Positions 9,143 to 17,993 of a stretch of 64,000 nucleotides of DNA are shown here, piece by piece. The position numbers and the translations under genes are program-made. Below the pieces are notes generated by a model. The model worked only from the letters and a program-made list of their open reading frames with translations. It was not told the DNA's origin and made no database searches. Each line of letters starts with the position of its first letter. Positions within the stretch are counted from its first letter, which is position 1. The stretch lies in assembly GCF_900112845.1 (NCBI RefSeq), contig NZ_FONG01000004.1, positions 357,154 through 421,153 on the forward strand, in the 5' to 3' direction. The DNA comes from Actinacidiphila alni (GTDB lineage Bacteria; Actinomycetota; Actinomycetes; Streptomycetales; Streptomycetaceae).

Positions 9143-9465
9143 TCGGCACTCCAGTGGTAGAAGCGCCGTGCCATCGCGTCGGCGGGCGAGCGCCAGGTGG
9201 CCGGGTCGTACGCCTCGATGTGCGGCTTGAGGTCGTCGCTGATCCGGACGAAGCGCGGGTCGGTCTTCGCGGTCTCGATCCGCTCGCCGCCGTTCTCGCC
9301 GTCGAAGTCCTGGAGGTGGAAGTACAGGCCGCGGTAGGAGAACAGTTCGCGGCGGCGCGTGCCCATCAGGTGGGGCATGTCGGTGTCGTCGAAGGCGCCG
9401 AAGATCCCGGCGACGTCGTCGGCCGAGCCCAGCTGCATACGGGCGACGATCAGGGTGCTGTACAT
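9139..9465 (-). CDS. TcmI-family polyketide cyclase (UrdF/JadI-like)
   Basis: 108-aa ferredoxin-fold cyclase. The N-terminus [10 protein letters not shown], the segment [16 protein letters not shown] and the C-terminal MARRFYHW are typical of second/third ring cyclases in angucycline and tetracenomycin clusters. It shapes the folding of the later rings. It starts 2 nt after the hydroxylase stop and overlaps ketosynthase alpha by four bases, so it is part of the same polycistron. Confidence 0.95.
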   Translation of the reverse strand: MYSTLIVARMQLGSADDVAGIFGAFDDTDMPHLMGTRRRELFSYRGLYFHLQDFDGENGGERIETAKTDPRFVRISDDLKPHIEAYDPATWRSPADAMARRFYHWSAE

Positions 9466-9467
9466 CT

Positions 9468-10952
9468 CTACCTCTCTCGCGATTCGGGTCGGGCGGGACC
9501 GAACCAGCGGTCCAGTGCCGCCGGAAGGTCGTGGTGGCTGCCGGGTCCCGCCCAGGCGACATAGCCGTCGGGGCGGATCAGGACCGCGGTGGTGCCGTCG
9601 AGCGGGTCGGGCCGTTCGCCGCGCGGCCGGGCGGTGACGATGTCGACGCGCTCGCGCCAGCCGGCCGCGCGGCGCCGCAGGTGCGGGTTGTCGGCCAGGT
9701 CGAGCAGCACACCGCGGCCGGCGTGCAGCAGGGCGGTACTGCTGGTGGGTCGGCCCCGGACGGTGAGCTCCAGGTGCGGCATCCGTGCCCCGAGCAGCGG
9801 GTTGGGGCCCGCGCCGACGTCGTATCGGATCGCCAACCCGCTGACCTGGGCGGCCAGATGGCGGGTGACGTCCTCGTACGCGGTCAGGTCGGCGAGTACG
9901 GAACGCAGCGGCTGGGCCTCCTTGCCGCCGAGGATCAGCTGGCTCTGCGCGCCGGTGTTGGCGAGCAACTGCGCGCCGACCTCGTGCCGTTCGGTGTGGT
10001 AGGTGTCGAGCAGCGATACGGGGGCGGTGCCGCGCAGCACCGCGGCGAGTTTCCAGCCGAGGTTCACCGAGTCCTGGATGCTGACGTTCATGCCCTGGCC
10101 GCCGGCCGGGAAGTGGATGTGCGCGGCGTCCCCGGTGAGCAGCACCCGGCCCTTGCGGTAGTCGGAGACCTGGCGCGCGGCGTCGGTGAATGCGCTGATC
10201 CACACCGGTTCCGCGGCCGAGATGTCGTCGCCGGTCAGCCGTTTCCAGGTGTCGGCGACCTCGTGGAAAAGCGGCGGGCCGCCGCGCCTGCGCGGGGGTG
10301 TGCCGCGTTCGCCGACGATGACCCGGTGCACACCGCCGGCCAGCGGCGCGGACATCACCATGCCGCCGGCCGACAGTTCGCCGGTCATCCGGGGGGCGAC
10401 GTCGACGCCGCGGATGTCGGCGAGCAGCAGTTCCGTGCCGCCTGCGGTGCCGGGGAAGTCGAAGCCGCCGGCCTTGCGCACGGTGCTGCGTCCGCCGTCG
10501 GCGCCGACCAAGTAGTCCGCGCGCAGCGTCCGTTCGCCGTCCGGGGTGCTGACGCGTACGGCGACGGCCGTCTCCTCCTCCCGGTAGGACAGCACCTCGT
10601 GGCCGCGGCGGATCTCGGCGCCCAGTTCGAGCGCCCAGCTCTGCAGGACGGCCTCGGTGACGGACTGCGGCACGGTCTTGGCGCTGCGGAAGGGCCCGTC
10701 GAGCACGCCGAGGTCGAGCGGCACGCCGCCGAAGTGCCCCTGTTCGCTGGTCGTGAGATCGCCGAAGCGGCGCAGCAGCCCGCGCTGGGCGAAGGTCTCG
10801 ACCGTACGAATGGCCAGGCCGATTCCACGCGATTCGGCGGTGGGTCCCGACAGGCGTTCCAGAATGACGACGTCTATGCCCGCCAGCCGCAGTTCTCCGG
10901 CGAGTACGAGCCCGGCAGGTCCGGCTCCCGCAATGATGACCGATGCGCTCAT
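9468..10952 (-). CDS. FAD-dependent angucyclinone hydroxylase (PgaE/UrdE/JadH-like)
   Basis: Full-length 494-aa group A flavoprotein monooxygenase. GAGPAG (residues 9-14), the DG motif [12 protein letters not shown] (about 145-160), the GD motif LLTGDAAH with GGQGMN (about 280-300) and a C-terminal thioredoxin-like domain (about 390-485) are all present. Members hydroxylate C12 (and in some clusters C12b) of prejadomycin-type intermediates. It is the first gene of the leftward operon, with GGGAGAGG upstream of the ATG. Compare the second, shorter oxygenase at 3192-4490. Confidence 0.93.
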   Translation of the reverse strand: MSASVIIAGAGPAGLVLAGELRLAGIDVVILERLSGPTAESRGIGLAIRTVETFAQRGLLRRFGDLTTSEQGHFGGVPLDLGVLDGPFRSAKTVPQSVTEAVLQSWALELGAEIRRGHEVLSYREEETAVAVRVSTPDGERTLRADYLVGADGGRSTVRKAGGFDFPGTAGGTELLLADIRGVDVAPRMTGELSAGGMVMSAPLAGGVHRVIVGERGTPPRRRGGPPLFHEVADTWKRLTGDDISAAEPVWISAFTDAARQVSDYRKGRVLLTGDAAHIHFPAGGQGMNVSIQDSVNLGWKLAAVLRGTAPVSLLDTYHTERHEVGAQLLANTGAQSQLILGGKEAQPLRSVLADLTAYEDVTRHLAAQVSGLAIRYDVGAGPNPLLGARMPHLELTVRGRPTSSTALLHAGRGVLLDLADNPHLRRRAAGWRERVDIVTARPRGERPDPLDGTTAVLIRPDGYVAWAGPGSHHDLPAALDRWFGPARPESRER

Positions 10953-11414
10953 ACACCTCTCCCGTACGTATAGGAAATCGCGTGCGGACTCTCCCGGAAT
11001 TCACGGCGGCGGCGCGTACGCAATCGCCCCCGAGTAGTACCGGTAATGATTCGTCCGAGTTTTCGCCGGACACAAATATCGTCTGTCACGGCCTGTTCAG
11101 AATTCAAGCAGGGATCTCAAGGGTCTCTGAAAACTAATGTCAGCGGACTGTCAAGTCGCACCGGCCAAGGCTTGACGTTCCGTCCATGCGGCCGACGTCA
11201 GGCGGGTCGTGGTGCGGCGCCGATTCATAAGAAAGCGTCAAGGGAAGTACAGGTTTCTTGACGCTCCCGCGGCGCCGCGAGTGGGCCGGCCGGTTTTATG
11301 CGTGCGATGGTTTCAGAAACCTTGCAGGAGTGTGAAATGTCCCGGCGGAGCTTCAAACGGTGCCCGGCGGGCGGCTAATCTGCCGGAAGAATTCGGAGCG
11401 AACCCCACGAAGGC
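10953..11414. promoter_or_regulatory. Divergent promoter region between the PKS operon and its OmpR-type regulator
   Basis: 462 bp without a convincing gene and less GC-rich than its flanks. It must hold the leftward PKS promoter and the rightward regulator promoter. Two inverted repeats of the same half-site are visible: GTCAAG (11150-11155) with CTTGAC (11171-11176), 15 bp apart, and AGCGTCAAG (11234-11242) with CTTGACGCT (11257-11265), 14 bp apart. TTGAC is also a -35-like string, so some copies may be promoter parts. I cannot fix the transcription starts. Confidence 0.7.
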
Positions 11415-12110
11415 ATGGGAGTCATGCGGGTACTGGTAGCGGATTCCGACACGATTGGGGTCGGCAGCCTGAGTGCCGAGTTGCAGCGCCATGGTTTTGA
11501 CATCGAGCAGTGCGGCACCGGGGCGGAGGCGCTGGAAAGGTATACGACGTTCGACTTCTTCCTGCTCGACCTCGCGCTGCCGGACATGGACGGCCTCGAG
11601 GTCTGCCGATTGCTGCGGTCGGCGAGCGACATACCGATCATCGCTTTCACCGATCCCGGTACCGACCTCGACCGGATCCTGTGTCTCCAGGCCGGCTGCG
11701 ACGACTGCATGGCCAAGCCATTCGGTTTCCGTGAACTCCTCGCGCGCATCGAGGCCGTCCTGCGGCGGTCGGGTGCGCACACCTCGGCGGCGGCCCGGTC
11801 GCAGCCGATCATGATCGGCTCGCTGTGCATCGACCCCGACACCCGGGAAGTGCGGCTGAACGGCCGGCTGATCAATCTCACCCGGATCGAATTCTGTCTG
11901 CTGCTCAAGCTGGCCTCGCAGCCGCAGACCGTCTTCACCCGCACCCAGTTGATGGGTGACGTGTGGGGCTACCAGCACGACGGCCGGCCGCTGAGCGCCA
12001 GGGCGAGCCGGACCATCGACACCCATGTCAGCGCCCTGCGCAAGAAGCTGGGCGATCCGAGCTGGATCGTCACGCTGCGCGGGATCGGCTTCCGGATGGG
12101 ACACGCCTGA
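11415..12110 (+). CDS. OmpR-family response regulator (JadR1/LndI-like pathway activator)
   Basis: 231 aa: receiver domain (residues 5-118) and winged-helix DNA-binding domain (about 130-230, ending TLRGIGFRMG). Asp52 (LLDLALPD), Thr79 and Lys101 (KPFGF) of the phosphorylation pocket are kept, but the usual acidic pair after the first strand reads ADSD, so one acid is Ser. No sensor kinase gene is adjacent. OmpR-type orphan regulators of this kind (JadR1, LndI) activate angucycline clusters and can respond to the end product. It is divergent from the PKS operon, which fits. Two ATGs, 11415 and 11424, are possible; neither has a clear ribosome binding site. Confidence 0.88.
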   Translation: MGVMRVLVADSDTIGVGSLSAELQRHGFDIEQCGTGAEALERYTTFDFFLLDLALPDMDGLEVCRLLRSASDIPIIAFTDPGTDLDRILCLQAGCDDCMAKPFGFRELLARIEAVLRRSGAHTSAAARSQPIMIGSLCIDPDTREVRLNGRLINLTRIEFCLLLKLASQPQTVFTRTQLMGDVWGYQHDGRPLSARASRTIDTHVSALRKKLGDPSWIVTLRGIGFRMGHA

Positions 12111-12283
12111 GCGCAGTCCCCAACGAGCCCGGTCCCCCGCGACCGCACACCTCACTCCCCCGAGCCGGCGGCCCGGGGTCTCCCTCTCATCACGGTGCCG
12201 CATGCCAAGGCGCCGCTCGTCACCTCGCCCCACCTCACCCTCGCCCCTCATCGCGGCACCACTCGCCCGGAAGGTCTCACCTC

Positions 12284-13912
12284 ATGCCCGGCTCACGTCC
12301 TCGCGCCACGCTGCTCGCAGCGGGCGCCGCCGCCCTGTCGCTGTCGCTGACACTGGCGGCCTGCTCGTCCGACTCCGCCGACCCGTCGGACAGCTCGGCG
12401 GGCAAGGCCGCCGCCCCGCACGCGGGCGGCCGGCTGACCTTCGCGCTCGGCTCGGACCCCATCTGCGTCGACCCGCACCAGGCGGCCACCAACGACGCGG
12501 TGTACGCCGCCCGCGGCCTGGTGGACTCGCTCACCGACCAGGACGCGGCGACCGGGCGGATCGCGCCCTGGCTCGCCACGTCGTGGGACATCGCCAAGGA
12601 CGCCTCGCAGTTCACCTTCCATCTGCGCGCCGGCGCGACCTTCAGCGACGGCACCCCGGTCGACGCCGCCGCCGTCAAGGCGAATTTCGACGCGGTCGTG
12701 AAGCTCGGCGCCAAGTCGATCTTCGGCTCCGGCTACCTCAGCGGCTACCGCGGCACCGAGGTCGTCGACGCCCACACCGCCAGGGTCACCTTCGACCACC
12801 CCAACGCCCAGTTCCTCCAGGCGACGTCGACCACCACACTCGGCCTGCTGTCGACCGGCACCCTCAAGCGCAGCGCCCAGAGCCTGTGCGCCGGGCCGCT
12901 GATCGGGTCGGGGCCCTTCAAGCTGGCGAGCTACACGCCCGGCAAGTCCGTGGAGCTGGTCAAGCGCGCCGACTACACCGGCGGCTCGACGCTCTGGAAG
13001 CACAGCGGCCCCGCCTACCTGGACCGGATCACCTTCAAGGTGGTCCCGGAGTCGGGCATCCGCACCGGCAGCCTGGAGTCGGGCCAGCTCGACGCCGTCT
13101 CCGGTGTCGCGCCGCAGGACGAGGCGGGTCTGAAGAGCCAGGGCGCGAAGCTGCTGTCCCGGTCGAACCCGGGCGTGCCGGTCGCGCTCAGCGTCAACAC
13201 CTCGCGGCCGCAGGCCGGTGACATCGCCGTACGCCGCGCGCTGGAGGTCGCCATCGACCGCCAGGAGGTCGTCGACACCGTCCTGAGCCCCAGCTACCAC
13301 CCGGCCACCAGCTCGCTGTCCAGCACCACCGACGGCTACCAGGACAATTCCAAGCTGCTCGCCCACGACACGGCCGCCGCGGGGAAGATCCTCGACGCGG
13401 CGGGCTGGCAGCCGGGCCCCGGCGGCATCCGTACGAAGAACGGCGTGAAGCTCGACCTCAAGGTCATCCTCGCGCCGAACTTCGGCCCCAACCAGTCGGT
13501 GCTGGAGCTGGTGCAGCAGCAGGTGAAGAAGGCGGGGATCGGCCTCACGCTCAAGGTGCTGAGCATCGCCGACTACCAAGTGGCCCAGAAGAGCGGCGAC
13601 TACGACCTGTCGTGGGGCAACGGCACCCGGGCCGACCCGGACATCCTGCGCACCGCCTTCTCCAGCAAGCTGCTCAACCTCTCGCACATCGACGACCCGC
13701 GGCTGCAATCGCTGCTCGACGCGCAGGCCGCCACCGCCGATCCCGCCAAGCGGGCCGCGATCGTCGCGCAGGCACAGCGCCGGGTGCTCGAACAGGGCTA
13801 CCAGATCCCGGTGTTCGAGATGACCAGCGTCTACGCGCTCGGCTCGAAGGTGCACGACATCACGCTCGGCTCGTCGTCCCAGGCCCAGTTCCACGACGCC
13901 TGGCTGTCCTGA
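12284..13912 (+). CDS. ABC transporter substrate-binding lipoprotein, oligopeptide/nickel (family 5)
   Basis: 542-aa extracellular solute-binding protein of family 5. The signal peptide has Arg residues at 5 and 7, a hydrophobic core, and lipobox LAAC with Cys27. The family core begins GGRLTFALGSDP and contains the characteristic early segment on DPHQAATND, and later TSWDIAKDASQFTFHLR. It captures peptides, nickel or a metallophore-like ligand outside the membrane; the sequence does not say which. It heads a four-gene operon with permeases and a double ATPase. The ATG at 12284 was chosen because it gives the complete signal peptide; in-frame codons upstream read through the end of the regulator gene. 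Confidence 0.9.
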   Translation: MPGSRPRATLLAAGAAALSLSLTLAACSSDSADPSDSSAGKAAAPHAGGRLTFALGSDPICVDPHQAATNDAVYAARGLVDSLTDQDAATGRIAPWLATSWDIAKDASQFTFHLRAGATFSDGTPVDAAAVKANFDAVVKLGAKSIFGSGYLSGYRGTEVVDAHTARVTFDHPNAQFLQATSTTTLGLLSTGTLKRSAQSLCAGPLIGSGPFKLASYTPGKSVELVKRADYTGGSTLWKHSGPAYLDRITFKVVPESGIRTGSLESGQLDAVSGVAPQDEAGLKSQGAKLLSRSNPGVPVALSVNTSRPQAGDIAVRRALEVAIDRQEVVDTVLSPSYHPATSSLSSTTDGYQDNSKLLAHDTAAAGKILDAAGWQPGPGGIRTKNGVKLDLKVILAPNFGPNQSVLELVQQQVKKAGIGLTLKVLSIADYQVAQKSGDYDLSWGNGTRADPDILRTAFSSKLLNLSHIDDPRLQSLLDAQAATADPAKRAAIVAQAQRRVLEQGYQIPVFEMTSVYALGSKVHDITLGSSSQAQFHDAWLS

Positions 13913-13948
13913 CCACGGCTGTCCCGACCACAGGCGATCCCTAAGGCG

Positions 13949-14908
13949 ATGATGAGGACTTATCTGCTACGGCGGCTGCTCCAGGCCGTGTTCGTCCTGT
14001 GGGCCGCGTACACGGTCTCCTTCGGCGTGCTGTACATGCTGCCGAGCGACCCCGCGACGATCATGGCGGCGGGCGGCGGCGACGCCAGTACGGTCACACC
14101 GGAACAGACCGCGGCGCTGCGCCATCAGTACGGTCTGGACCGCCCATTGGCCGAGCAGTACGGCACGCGCCTGCTGCACGCCGTCCACGGTGACCTGGGG
14201 CGCTCGGTGCAAAGCGGCGTCCCGGTCACCCGGATGATCTCCCAGGCGCTGCCGACGACGCTCCAACTGGCCGCCGCCGCACTGCTGTTGTCCGTACTCC
14301 TCGGCGGCGCGGTGGCACTGCTGGCCAGTTGGACGCGGTACGGCCCGTTGCGTCAACTGCTGCTGTCGCTGCCGTCGTTGGGCGTGTCGGCGCCGACCTT
14401 CTGGGTGGGGCTTGTGCTGGTGCAGCTCTTCTCCTTCCGCTGGCACGTCTTCCCGGCCTTCGGCGACCAGGGCTTCGACGCCCTGGTGCTGCCGTCGGTG
14501 ACGCTGGCGCTGCCCGGTGCCGCGCTGATCGCGCAGGTCTTCGCCAAGGGGCTGCGCACCGCGCTGGCGGAGCCGTACGTCCAGACCGCGCTCGCCAAGG
14601 GCGCGGGCCGGGGGCGGGTGCTGTTCGGGCACGCGGTGCGCAACGCGTCGGCCGCGCCGCTGACCCTGGTCGGCATCATGGTCGGCAATCTGCTGGCCGG
14701 CGCGGTGGTCGTGGAGACCGTCTTCGCCCGCGCCGGGATCGGCCGCGAGACGGCCGCCGCCGTGACGGCCCAGGACATCCCGGTCGTCCAGGGCGTCGTG
14801 GTGCTCGGCGCGGTCGCCTTCGTCCTCACCACGCTCGCCGTCGATCTGCTGCTGCCCCTGATCGACCCACGGATCACCACGACGGCCCGGCGGGCGGTGC
14901 CGGCATGA
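13949..14908 (+). CDS. ABC transporter permease, DppB-like
   Basis: 319-aa inner-membrane permease with about six transmembrane helices. The N-terminal motif YLLRRLLQAVFVLWA and the EAA-like loop (PYVQTALAKGAGRGRVLFGHAVRNA) that docks with the ATPase are clear. It forms the channel with the next gene product. Starts at 13949 and 13952 both read ATG; AAGG at 13943-13946 favours the second slightly. It overlaps the next permease by ATGA. Confidence 0.93.
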   Translation: MMRTYLLRRLLQAVFVLWAAYTVSFGVLYMLPSDPATIMAAGGGDASTVTPEQTAALRHQYGLDRPLAEQYGTRLLHAVHGDLGRSVQSGVPVTRMISQALPTTLQLAAAALLLSVLLGGAVALLASWTRYGPLRQLLLSLPSLGVSAPTFWVGLVLVQLFSFRWHVFPAFGDQGFDALVLPSVTLALPGAALIAQVFAKGLRTALAEPYVQTALAKGAGRGRVLFGHAVRNASAAPLTLVGIMVGNLLAGAVVVETVFARAGIGRETAAAVTAQDIPVVQGVVVLGAVAFVLTTLAVDLLLPLIDPRITTTARRAVPA

Positions 14909-15825
14909 CCGACCTCGGCATCCCCGACACCGGGACCCCGGAATCCGGGGCGGACCTGCCGGACCCCGCAGCCGCGGACCGGCCGAAGGGGTCAGGCCGG
15001 CCGCGCCGCCCGGCCCGCTTCCGGCCGGTCAGGCCCGGTCTGCTGCTCTCGGTGCTGCTGATCGCGGTACTGCTGCCCGCCGCCTTCTTCCCGCACCTGC
15101 TGACCTCGCGCGACCCGCTGGCCGCCGTCCCGCACGACAAATTGCTGCCGCCGGGCTCCGGACACCCCTTCGGCACCGACCAGTTGGGCCGCGACCTCTT
15201 CGCCCGTGTCGTGCACGGCTCCCTGCTCACCCTCCAGGCGAGCGGCCTCGCGGTGCTCGTCGGGCTCGTCGTGGGATCGCTCGCCGGTCTGCTGGCCGGC
15301 TACCTCGGCGGGATCGTGGACGACGCGCTGATGCGGCTCACCGATGTGCTGCTGTCGATCCCCGGCCTGCTTCTGTCGCTCGCACTGGTCACCGCGCTCG
15401 GCTTCGGCACCGTCAAGGTCGCCCTCGCGGTGGGGGTGACGAGCGTGTCGACCTTCACCAGGATCATGCGCGCCGAGGTGCTGCGGATCGCCGGGTCGGG
15501 CTATGTGGAGGCGGCGCGCGCCTCCGGGACCCGGGCGCCCGCGGTCCTGCTCCGGCATGTGCTGCCGAACGCGGCGGGGCCCGTACTGGTCTACGCCGCC
15601 ATCGACTTCGGCGCCGTCGTGCTCCAGGTCTCCTCGCTGTCCTTCCTGGGATACGGCGCGCAGCCGCCCGCACCGGAGTGGGGCTCGCTCGTCTCGGACG
15701 GGCGCAATTACCTCGCCACGGCCTGGTGGCTCAGCACACTGCCCGGCCTGGTCATCGCGGCCACCGTGCTGGCCGCCAACCGGATCGCCCGCGCCCTGGA
15801 CGGCGCAGACACGGAGGAACGATGA
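14905..15825 (+). CDS. ABC transporter permease, DppC-like
   Basis: 306-aa permease. A 40-residue Pro/Asp-rich cytoplasmic leader precedes the first helix (LLLSVLLIAVLLPAAF). The family motif HPFGTDQLGRDLFARVVHG and the EAA loop (SGYVEAARASGTRAPAVLLRHVLPN) are present, with about six helices. The GTDQLGRD signature is typical of DppC/OppC/NikC. Start codon at 14905 shares ATGA with the previous gene; its own stop shares ATGA with the ATPase gene. Confidence 0.93.
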   Translation: MTDLGIPDTGTPESGADLPDPAAADRPKGSGRPRRPARFRPVRPGLLLSVLLIAVLLPAAFFPHLLTSRDPLAAVPHDKLLPPGSGHPFGTDQLGRDLFARVVHGSLLTLQASGLAVLVGLVVGSLAGLLAGYLGGIVDDALMRLTDVLLSIPGLLLSLALVTALGFGTVKVALAVGVTSVSTFTRIMRAEVLRIAGSGYVEAARASGTRAPAVLLRHVLPNAAGPVLVYAAIDFGAVVLQVSSLSFLGYGAQPPAPEWGSLVSDGRNYLATAWWLSTLPGLVIAATVLAANRIARALDGADTEER

Positions 15826-17621
15826 GTGCCGGAACGACGGGTGCCGGCGCCGCGCCGTCCGAACCCCTGCTGGACATCCGGGACTTGCGGATCTCCTACC
15901 GCGGCAGGACCGGTCCTGTGCCCGCCGTGCGGGGCATCGACCTGACCGTACGGCCGGGCGAAGTCGTCGCCCTGGTCGGCGAGTCGGGCTCGGGGAAGAG
16001 CACGGCGGCGCACGCGGTGCTGGGGCTGCTGCCGCGCGGCGGCTCGCTCGACGGGGGCGCGATCCGTTTCGGCGGCACCGATCTGGCCCGCCTGGGCGAG
16101 GACGCGCTGCGCGGCTTCCGGGGCAAGGAGATCGGCCTGATACCGCAGGACCCGATGATCTCGCTCAACCCCGTCCGGCGGATCGGGCCGCAGGTCGCCG
16201 AGGCGCTGCTGGTGCACCGGCTGGCCGACCGGGAGGCGGCGGCCCGGCGCACGCTGGAACTCCTCGACGAGGCGGGCCTGCCCGATCCGGCCGTCACCGC
16301 CCGCCGCTATCCGCACGAGCTGTCCGGCGGGATGTGCCAACGCGTGCTGATCGCCGTCGCGTTGGCGGCGCGCCCCCGGCTGGTGATCGCCGACGAGCCG
16401 ACGAGCGCGCTCGACGTCACCGTGCAGCGCCGGATCCTCGACCACATCGGCACGCTCACCCGGGAACGGGGCATCGCGGTGCTGCTGATCACGCACGACC
16501 TCGCGGTCGCCGCCGACCGGGCGGACCGGGTGAGCGTAATGGCGCGCGGCGAGATCGTGGAGACCGGCTCCGTACGGCAGGTGCTGCGGCGGCCCGCGCA
16601 CCCCTACACCCGCGGCCTGCTGGCGGCGGCGCCGGGGCTGGACGGCGCCTGGGCGCGGGTCGCTGTGACAGTGAAGGAGCCCGCTCCGGAAGGCCCCGCC
16701 TCAGAGGGGTCCGCCGCGAAGGGGCCCGCCCCCGAGGGTTCCGCCCGTGACGGGTCCGCCGTGGCGGAGCCGACCCCGGAAGCCCCGGTACGGTCGGCCG
16801 GGCAGGAGTCCGCCCTGAAGAAATCCGCCCCGGACGATGGGGACCTCGTCGTCGCGGAGGACCTGGTCAAGGAATTCCCCGGGCGGCGCGGGGCCCGGCG
16901 GCCCGGGCCGCGGGCGGTGGACGGGGTGAGCCTGCGGATCGGCCGCGGCGAAACGCTGGCGCTGGTCGGCGAATCCGGCTCGGGCAAGTCGACCACCGCG
17001 CGGATGCTCGTCCGCCTCACCGGCACGACGTCGGGCCGGATCACCTTCACCGGCCAGGACATCACCCGGCTCGGCGGCGGCGACCTGCGCCGGCTGCGGC
17101 GCCGGATGCAGATCGTCCAGCAGAGCCCGTACGCCTCGCTGTCCCCCCGGCTGTCCGTCGCGGAGATCGTCACCGAGCCGCTGCGTGCCTTCCGGGTCGG
17201 CAGCCGCGCCGAACGCGCCTGCCGGGCGGCCGAGTTGATCGACCGGGTACGGCTGCCCGCCGCCGTCCTGGGCCGCCGCGCCGCCGAACTCTCCGGCGGC
17301 CAGCGCCAGCGCGTCGCGATCGCCCGGGCGCTCGCCCTGGAACCCGATCTCGTGGTCTGCGACGAGCCGGTCTCGGCGCTCGACGTGTCCTCACAGGCGC
17401 AGGTCCTCGACCTGCTCGCCGCTCTCCAGGCCGACCTCGGAATCAGCTGTCTCTTCATCTCGCACGACCTGGCGGTGGTCCGCCGGATCGCCCACCGGGT
17501 GGCCGTGATGCGCGCGGGCCGCATCGTCGAGACCGGCCCCGTCGGGCAGGTCTTCACCCGCCCCGCGCACCCGTACACCCACGACCTGCTGGCCGCCGTC
17601 CCCGGCGCCCTGGCCCGCTGA
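15822..17621 (+). CDS. Fused double ABC ATPase (DppD-DppF type) of an oligopeptide/nickel-type transporter
   Basis: 599 aa with two complete nucleotide-binding domains. Domain 1 (about 15-270): Walker A GESGSGKST, signature ELSGGMCQR, Walker B LVIADEPTSALD. Domain 2 (about 345-595): Walker A GESGSGKST, signature ELSGGQRQR, Walker B LVVCDEPVSALD. Each is followed by the oligopeptide-transporter tail HPYT (in HPYTRGLL and HPYTHDLL). The linker (about 285-345) is low complexity, with repeated PEG and EG blocks. DppD and DppF are separate in most operons; here one polypeptide supplies both sites. It is the last gene of the transporter operon. Confidence 0.94.
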   Translation: MSAGTTGAGAAPSEPLLDIRDLRISYRGRTGPVPAVRGIDLTVRPGEVVALVGESGSGKSTAAHAVLGLLPRGGSLDGGAIRFGGTDLARLGEDALRGFRGKEIGLIPQDPMISLNPVRRIGPQVAEALLVHRLADREAAARRTLELLDEAGLPDPAVTARRYPHELSGGMCQRVLIAVALAARPRLVIADEPTSALDVTVQRRILDHIGTLTRERGIAVLLITHDLAVAADRADRVSVMARGEIVETGSVRQVLRRPAHPYTRGLLAAAPGLDGAWARVAVTVKEPAPEGPASEGSAAKGPAPEGSARDGSAVAEPTPEAPVRSAGQESALKKSAPDDGDLVVAEDLVKEFPGRRGARRPGPRAVDGVSLRIGRGETLALVGESGSGKSTTARMLVRLTGTTSGRITFTGQDITRLGGGDLRRLRRRMQIVQQSPYASLSPRLSVAEIVTEPLRAFRVGSRAERACRAAELIDRVRLPAAVLGRRAAELSGGQRQRVAIARALALEPDLVVCDEPVSALDVSSQAQVLDLLAALQADLGISCLFISHDLAVVRRIAHRVAVMRAGRIVETGPVGQVFTRPAHPYTHDLLAAVPGALAR

Positions 17622-17700
17622 CGGGCGGCCCGCCACCGATTCGCCGCCACGAGGCAACCCGCACACGTGTTTCGGTGTCCTCAGACGTGAGGCCACCGGC

Positions 17701-17730
17701 CGTACGGTGGCGGCCCGTACGGTGGCGGCC
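17701..17730. repeat. 15-bp perfect tandem repeat, two copies
   Basis: CGTACGGTGGCGGCC occurs twice head to tail (17701-17715, 17716-17730) in the gap after the double ATPase gene. Each copy contains the palindrome CGTACG. The 159-bp gap also holds a CCACCG/CGGTGG hairpin just before it (from 17692), which could help end the operon transcript. Confidence 0.8.
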
Positions 17731-17780
17731 GTCGGAACCGAACGGTCCAGGACTACGAGCGGCCAGGGAAGTGGGGATAC

Positions 17781-17975
17781 GTGATCATGACTGTCCTGCT
17801 CGGCGTCCTGGTGGTCGCGGCCGCCGGCGGCTGCGTCTGCGTGGTGTGGGCCGTACGCGGCGGCCCGCGCCCGGTCCGCGCCGTCGCCGCGGCGACGCTC
17901 GCCGCGAGCGGCCTGCTGCGCCGCTCCACCAGGCGCCGCCGCCGCGGCCTGGGCGGCACCTCGGGCGGCGGCTAG
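17781..17975 (+). CDS. Small hypothetical membrane protein
   Basis: 64-residue open frame with a GTG start and GTGGGG upstream. Residues 3-25 form one hydrophobic helix (TVLLGVLVVAAAGG then CVCVVWAV). A second weak hydrophobic stretch is followed by an Arg cluster (RRSTRRRRRG) and a Gly-rich tail. The N-out or N-in topology is unclear, though the basic C-terminus suggests a cytoplasmic tail. I recognise no family. It ends 18 nt from the convergent Zur-like gene. It may be a real streptomycete small membrane protein or a chance frame. Confidence 0.45.
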   Translation: MIMTVLLGVLVVAAAGGCVCVVWAVRGGPRPVRAVAAATLAASGLLRRSTRRRRRGLGGTSGGG

Positions 17976-17993
17976 CGGACCGTCCCGGCATCG

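Noticed and set aside
6645..9149. 834-codon fusion of the chain length factor with an upstream frame
   Set aside because: The upstream part is the ketosynthase alpha gene read in the wrong frame; the ATGA overlap at 7862-7865 fixes the real start.
11313..12251. Minus-strand frame across the OmpR regulator
   Set aside because: Shadow of a clear two-domain response regulator on the plus strand.
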